A stretch of 64,000 nucleotides of DNA, from NCBI RefSeq assembly GCF_008254045.1, contig NZ_CP042425.1, positions 6,820,001-6,884,000 on the forward strand. Reading direction: 5' to 3'. Below are positions 60,146 through 64,000 of the stretch, in pieces (position 1 is the first letter of the stretch; each line of letters starts with the position of its first letter). Made by a program: the position numbers and the translations under genes. The notes below the pieces were generated by a model, which worked only from the letters and a program-made list of their open reading frames with translations, did no database searches and was not told the DNA's origin. Source of the DNA: Limnoglobus roseus (GTDB taxonomy: Bacteria; Planctomycetota; Planctomycetia; Gemmatales; Gemmataceae).

Positions 60146-61006
60146 ATGCGATTCGGCAAAGTGCGGCGGCCTAGCGGCGCGGTGACGGTCGTGATGATCG
60201 AAGGCGACACCGCCTTCCCCCTCAGCGTGTCGCGGCACCCGACGGTGCGGTGTCTAGCCGACTTGCTCGCGCTGCCGAACCCGTGTGAGACGGCCCGCGG
60301 GTTGGTCGATCCGGCCATTTCGCCGGAACCGGCGGCCGGCCTTCAGTACCTCGCCCCGATCGACCGCCAGGAAATCTGGGCCGCCGGCGTGACGTACAAG
60401 CGGAGCAAGATCGCCCGTCAGGAAGAGTCGGCCGGGGCGGCCCAATTCTACGACAAGGTCTACTCGGCCGACCGGCCGGAACTGTTCATGAAGGCCACGC
60501 CCGAGCGCGTCGTCCACCCCGGCGATCCGATCCGCGTGCGGGCCGACAGCACCTGGAGCGTGCCCGAACCGGAACTGACGCTCGTGGTGTCCGCGGACAT
60601 GAGGATCGTCGGCTACACCGTCGGCAACGACGTGAGCGCCCGCGACATCGAGGGCGAGAACCCCCTCTATCTGCCGCAGGCCAAGATCTACGCGAAGTCG
60701 TGTGCACTCGGCCCGGTGATTACGCCCCTCGCGGCTATGAAGGACCTGGAACAGAAAGAAATCCGCCTCGTGATCCGGCGAGAAAATGAGGTCGCATACG
60801 AGGGGAAGACGAGCCTCGACATGATGGCCCGCACGCCGAAAAGCCTCGTCGAGTGGCTCGGCAAGGAGAACGAATTCCCGCACGGCGTACTCTTGATGAC
60901 CGGCACCGGCATCGTCCCGCCCGACGCCTTCACGCTGCGGCCCGGCGACGTGGTATCCATCACCATCGACGGCATCGGCACGCTGACGAACCCGGTCGGC
61001 GAATAA
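60146..61006 (+). CDS. Fumarylacetoacetate hydrolase family protein
   Basis: A 286-residue FAH-family enzyme. The metal-binding pair of glutamates lies in WSVPEPELTLVVS and the Asp in GYTVGNDVSARDIEGENP; PQAKIYAKSCALGPVI and GTGIVPPDAFTLRPGD are typical. Members include hydratases, decarboxylases and hydrolases of keto acids; the specific reaction is unclear. TGAGGT precedes the ATG at 60146 by a few bases. It is the last gene of the argS-led run, separated by 31 bp, and abuts the convergent anti-sigma gene. Confidence 0.85.
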   Translation: MRFGKVRRPSGAVTVVMIEGDTAFPLSVSRHPTVRCLADLLALPNPCETARGLVDPAISPEPAAGLQYLAPIDRQEIWAAGVTYKRSKIARQEESAGAAQFYDKVYSADRPELFMKATPERVVHPGDPIRVRADSTWSVPEPELTLVVSADMRIVGYTVGNDVSARDIEGENPLYLPQAKIYAKSCALGPVITPLAAMKDLEQKEIRLVIRRENEVAYEGKTSLDMMARTPKSLVEWLGKENEFPHGVLLMTGTGIVPPDAFTLRPGDVVSITIDGIGTLTNPVGE

Positions 61007-62656
61007 TCACCGGCGGGCGGGGCGGTTGCGGTAGACCTGATCCCACTTCGCCGCCTCGCCGGGCAGCGACACGCCCGGCACCGTCAGGTCGTATTTCTTC
61101 GCCAGGTCCAAAACTTTCCGCGAATGGTCCGGCCAGGCTCCCGATTCGAGTTTGGACAACTCGTCTCGTTCCGGCTTCGTCAGTCGCCGCGAGAGGTCGT
61201 TTTCAAGAAACTCCCGGACCGCCGGCACGTACTCGGCGGGCTTGTTCGGCCCCAGAGTGACGCTCGACGGGATCGGGACTTTCAACTCGTTCGCCTCTTT
61301 CCACACCGCCTCGGCAAAGTCGGGCCACTTACCGCTGGCGGGGTGGTTGACCAGTTGTCGCCGGGCCAGGCCGCCGTTCTTGGCGAGTTGCATCAGGAAC
61401 GGCTTCGGCAGATCGCTCGCCGTCTTCACCACCTTCCCGCTCGCCGCCTCCGGGTACATTGGGTGCAGGTCGATCATCCGCGTGATGACGTTGCCGTAGG
61501 CGTACCACTTGATCCAATCGGGACTGGCCGCCACTTCCTTCCGGATTTGTTCCAGATCGGCCCGCTCGGGGTTGGTCAACCGCGGCTTGAGGGTCTTGTC
61601 CACGTACTCCTCGACCTGCTTCGTCAACGCCTCGTTCTCGAACGGCCACGGCCGGCGGTCGGCGCGGATGCTCGCCCACTCTTGCTTGGCCAAGTCCCAG
61701 AGCAGTTTCCGCTTCGAGTCTTGTTGCTTGCGGTCGGCGATGAGTTGCTCGCGAGCCGGGCCCTCGGCCTGCTGGATACGATCGCGGACCGCGGCCGGCA
61801 GGCTTTCCCGCCAAAGCCGCGCCTTGACGACGCGGATCACGTCCAGCCGCTCCACCGCCGCCGGCGCGATTAAGACTTCCCGACGGTAGTTGTCCGGCAG
61901 TCGGTCCAGCCAGATGGCGTACCGCTCCAGCACGGCCAAGAGGTGCGCCTGGCCGACAGAGTCTTGTTGGGCGAGTTCCTCGTCGAGTTTGCGGAGTTGC
62001 TGCTGCCGGGCCGGCGGGAAGTCCTTAAAGAGATTTTCCAACTGCACCAACTCGGCCGAGGTCCACGTCTCGGCACTCGCGCGGCCGTCGTCGTGGTCCG
62101 TCTCGCCGAAGAAATCGGGGTGGTCGAGTTGCTTCACGAAATCGAGATCGTCGGCCCCGAGAAAGAGGGGAAGGCGTTCGAGGAGTCGGACCTGCTCGCT
62201 CGTCCGCCTCGCCGGGGCCAGGGCTTCCAGGTGCGGCTTCGCGAGTAGGTGGAAGAAGTACCCCCCGGCCGCGGAAATCAGAAGGGCCGCGAACCACGGA
62301 GCCACTTTCCAGCCGCCGGACCGGGCGGGTGGGAAGGGCTGACTCTGCCCCGACGGGGCGAACACTGGAGCGGGTTGCGAGGAGGATGGCCGCGCGTCAG
62401 CTGCGGGCGGTGCGGGTGCCGCCGCGAGCGGGTTGATCTGGGTGAGGGTGCGGCTGGCGAAGTGGGGCGACGGCTCCGTCTTCGGCAGGTAATCGAGCAG
62501 ATCGAAGGTCTTCTGAAGCCGCTCGGCCTTGCGACGGGCCTCCTCGTCGGCCGCCAACTTCGACTCGACGGCGTGCGACTCGGCGTCGCCGAGTTCCCCG
62601 TCCAGGTACGCAACGAGGTCTTCGTCCTCCGGTTCGGGCGTGGCTGGCGTCGACAT
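61007..62656 (-). CDS. Putative anti-sigma factor with large extracytoplasmic domain
   Basis: A 549-residue membrane protein. The N-terminal ~50 residues (DLVAYLDGELGDAESHAVES) match the anti-sigma helical domain but lack the HxxxCxxC zinc ligands of ZAS proteins. A Pro/Ala-rich linker (about 75-118) leads to a membrane helix (about 125-145, WFAALLISAAGGYFFHLLA). The remaining ~400 residues, outside the cell, are helical and charged with repeated LTKPERDELSKLESGAWPDH-like units. It follows the sigma gene by 5 bp, the expected layout of a cognate pair. The signal sensed is unknown. Confidence 0.82.
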   Translation of the reverse strand: MSTPATPEPEDEDLVAYLDGELGDAESHAVESKLAADEEARRKAERLQKTFDLLDYLPKTEPSPHFASRTLTQINPLAAAPAPPAADARPSSSQPAPVFAPSGQSQPFPPARSGGWKVAPWFAALLISAAGGYFFHLLAKPHLEALAPARRTSEQVRLLERLPLFLGADDLDFVKQLDHPDFFGETDHDDGRASAETWTSAELVQLENLFKDFPPARQQQLRKLDEELAQQDSVGQAHLLAVLERYAIWLDRLPDNYRREVLIAPAAVERLDVIRVVKARLWRESLPAAVRDRIQQAEGPAREQLIADRKQQDSKRKLLWDLAKQEWASIRADRRPWPFENEALTKQVEEYVDKTLKPRLTNPERADLEQIRKEVAASPDWIKWYAYGNVITRMIDLHPMYPEAASGKVVKTASDLPKPFLMQLAKNGGLARRQLVNHPASGKWPDFAEAVWKEANELKVPIPSSVTLGPNKPAEYVPAVREFLENDLSRRLTKPERDELSKLESGAWPDHSRKVLDLAKKYDLTVPGVSLPGEAAKWDQVYRNRPARR

Positions 62657-62661
62657 GCCTC

Positions 62662-63309
62662 TCACTCCTCCACCGGCGCGGCGGGAGGTTCGCGGTCCAT
62701 GTAGATGTACGCTTGCAGGGCCTCGCGGAGCTTTTCCCGCGCGCGGCAGAGCAACGACTTCACCGCCTTCGCCGTCAGGCCCATCACCTCGGCGATCTCG
62801 GCGTATCCCATGTCCTCGAACTTATTCAGCACGACGGCCACGCGCTGCCGTTCGTTCAGGTCGTCCATCGCCCGCCGGACCACATCGGCCAGCTCGCGGT
62901 CCTGGAGGTTCTGTGTCGGCGGCGCGTCCCGGTGGGCGGCGAGCGGCACGTGCGGCCGCTGCGCGAGCGACCCCGAGTCCCGGAGTTCCAGCGGCAACTG
63001 CAACCGCCGGTAGCGGTCGCGGAGGGCGTTCAGGGCGAGGTTGTTGGCGATGGTGAACAGCCACGTGCTGAACTTCGCCTTCGGCGTGTACTTCGCCCGC
63101 GTGCGGAAGACGCGGAGAAACACTTCCTGGGCCAGGTCCTCGGCCTCTTCCTTGTTGCCGACGATGTGGTGCATGATGCCGACGAGGCGGTGCTGGAACC
63201 GCGCCACGAGTTCGGCGAAAGCGGCTTGATCGTCCCGGTCCCGGACCCGGAGCATCAGGCGGACGTCCGGGTCGCGGACGGCCATGATCGCACTCGTTTG
63301 GCCGGTCAT
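62662..63309 (-). CDS. RNA polymerase sigma-70 factor, ECF subfamily
   Basis: A 215-residue ECF sigma factor. Region 2 (about 28-95, GNKEEAEDLAQEVFLRVFRT and KFSTWLFTIANNLALNALRD) and region 4 (about 150-200, MGYAEIAEVMGLTAKAVKSL) are complete. The linker between them is Pro/His-rich. The ATG at 63309 is used; an in-frame ATG at 63285 (MAVRDPDVRLML) is an alternative because neither has a ribosome site. It lies 4 bp after the rlmN stop and 5 bp before the anti-sigma gene, so all three may be one operon. Confidence 0.92.
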   Translation of the reverse strand: MTGQTSAIMAVRDPDVRLMLRVRDRDDQAAFAELVARFQHRLVGIMHHIVGNKEEAEDLAQEVFLRVFRTRAKYTPKAKFSTWLFTIANNLALNALRDRYRRLQLPLELRDSGSLAQRPHVPLAAHRDAPPTQNLQDRELADVVRRAMDDLNERQRVAVVLNKFEDMGYAEIAEVMGLTAKAVKSLLCRAREKLREALQAYIYMDREPPAAPVEE

Positions 63310-63313
63310 AGGG

Positions 63314-64000
63314 TCAAGGGGCCGTCGGGAGGGTCACGGAAGGTTCGGGCGTCGCGGCCTGCTTCACGGCATCCGCCTCGGCCTGTCGCCGCAGTTGGCC
63401 GCACGCGGCGTCGATCTCGGAGCCTTTCCGCTTGCGGACCTTCACGCTGATGCCGTTGTTGCGCAGTTCGTCGATGAAAGCGTTCAAGTCCTCGTCCCGC
63501 GGGCGGCGGTAGGTCAGCCCTTCCACGTCGTTCCAGGGGATCAGGTTCACGTGCGCCTTACGGCCCTTCAACAAGGTGACGAGTTGCCTCGCGTGGACGA
63601 GTTGGTCGTTCAGTTGGCCGAGAACGACGTACTCGAAGGTCACTTGCCGGCCGGTCTTGGCGTAGAACTCGTCACTGGCCGCGAGGATGGCGGGAATGCC
63701 GGTCTTGTTGTTCGTAGGGACGATCTCGGTGCGGAGAGCATCGTTCGGGGCGTGCAGGGACACGGCAAGGTGGTACTGCTTGCCGGTTTCCGCGAGTTGC
63801 CGAATCTTGGCCGGCAAGCCGACGGTGGAGATCGTGATGTGCCGCGCGCCAATGTCGAGGCCGTCCTTCGCCCCGGCGACCAAGAGTGCGGAGAGAAGGT
63901 TGTCGAGGTTCGCGAGCGGCTCGCCCATGCCCATGACGACGATGTGCGTCAACCGCGTGGCCAACTGCCCGGTCACGCCGTATTGCGGTTGTCCGTCCGG
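63314..64000 (-). CDS. rlmN: 23S rRNA (adenine2503-C2)-methyltransferase, C-terminal part (cut by window end)
   Basis: The last 228 residues of RlmN, a dual radical-SAM methyltransferase for A2503 of 23S rRNA and A37 of tRNAs. The visible part includes IVVMGMGEPLANLDNLLSAL, the S-adenosylmethionine-binding segment ARHITISTVGLPAKIRQLAE, LAVSLHAPND and the resolving cysteine in RKRKGSEIDAACGQL. The CxxxCxxC iron-sulfur motif lies beyond the window. A 20-residue Ala-rich tail follows the usual end. The sigma gene starts 4 bp downstream. Confidence 0.93.
   Translation of the reverse strand, partial: PDGQPQYGVTGQLATRLTHIVVMGMGEPLANLDNLLSALLVAGAKDGLDIGARHITISTVGLPAKIRQLAETGKQYHLAVSLHAPNDALRTEIVPTNNKTGIPAILAASDEFYAKTGRQVTFEYVVLGQLNDQLVHARQLVTLLKGRKAHVNLIPWNDVEGLTYRRPRDEDLNAFIDELRNNGISVKVRKRKGSEIDAACGQLRRQAEADAVKQAATPEPSVTLPTAP

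Overview
The window is a high-GC, gene-dense bacterial chromosome segment that reads as a planctomycete, most likely family Gemmataceae. The evidence is the combination of planctomycete-specific families: PSCyt1/PSCyt2/PSD1 cytochrome proteins (DUF1549/DUF1553) paired with DUF1501, a DUF1587-1595-1592-1588-1585 protein paired with DUF1552, a cysteine-rich YTV-repeat cell-surface protein, a PVC-type propeller/heme protein, large Ser/Thr kinases with TPR tails, an ECF sigma/anti-sigma pair with a giant anti-sigma tail, and the futalosine menaquinone genes. I see no rRNA, tRNA, CRISPR array, insertion sequence or prophage; this is core/accessory chromosome rather than a mobile island. Genus assignment is inference.

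Layout. 1-5500: end of a Ser/Thr kinase (cut by the window), a SEC-C/TPR protein, a DUF1349-like lipoprotein, then a Mn/Zn ABC binding protein and ATPase without a permease, behind a promoter that overlaps a 31-bp palindrome. 5500-17000: a propeller/cytochrome c protein, a TrhO-RluA fusion (tRNA U34 hydroxylase plus pseudouridine synthase), a secreted GH32 fructan hydrolase, a small protein, and a DUF1553/DUF1501 operon. 17000-25400: a receptor-like Ser/Thr kinase with TPRs, an RRM/glycine-rich RNA-binding protein with a structured leader, and a DUF1592/DUF1552/propeller cluster. 25400-36970: hpt, glycosyltransferase, glgC, NUDIX hydrolase, site-2 protease, then a tight hisS / nuclease-like / sugar isomerase / selA run meeting DUF1802 and gpsA on the other strand, and two uncharacterised proteins. 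37200-48720: YTV protein, mqnA-mqnC (menaquinone), an unknown membrane protein, a NatA-type ABC ATPase, a serine beta-lactamase-like protein, a glycine-rich secreted protein, a beta-barrel candidate and a multispanning membrane protein. 48860-55290: pabA/trpG-type amidotransferase, GNAT, a His/Arg low-complexity protein, argA-type N-acetylglutamate synthase, thioredoxin-reductase-like protein, a 2-hydroxyacid dehydrogenase, rsfS. 55420-61006: argS, obgE, coaX, a MnmE-like GTPase lacking the catalytic C-terminus, and a FAH-family protein, with terminal overlaps between obgE, coaX and the GTPase. 61007-64000: anti-sigma, ECF sigma factor and the C-terminal part of rlmN.

The genes are mostly housekeeping (translation quality, cofactor and menaquinone synthesis, Mn/Zn uptake) mixed with planctomycete surface/redox proteins of unknown physiology. 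No large undescribed multigene defence or biosynthetic system is evident. The most interesting signals are small: the TrhO-RluA fusion, the truncated MnmE paralogue encoded with obgE and coaX, a terminator-like hairpin directly in front of argS, the palindromic promoter of the metal transporter, tandem stem-loops before a 77-residue protein, and several low-complexity proteins.
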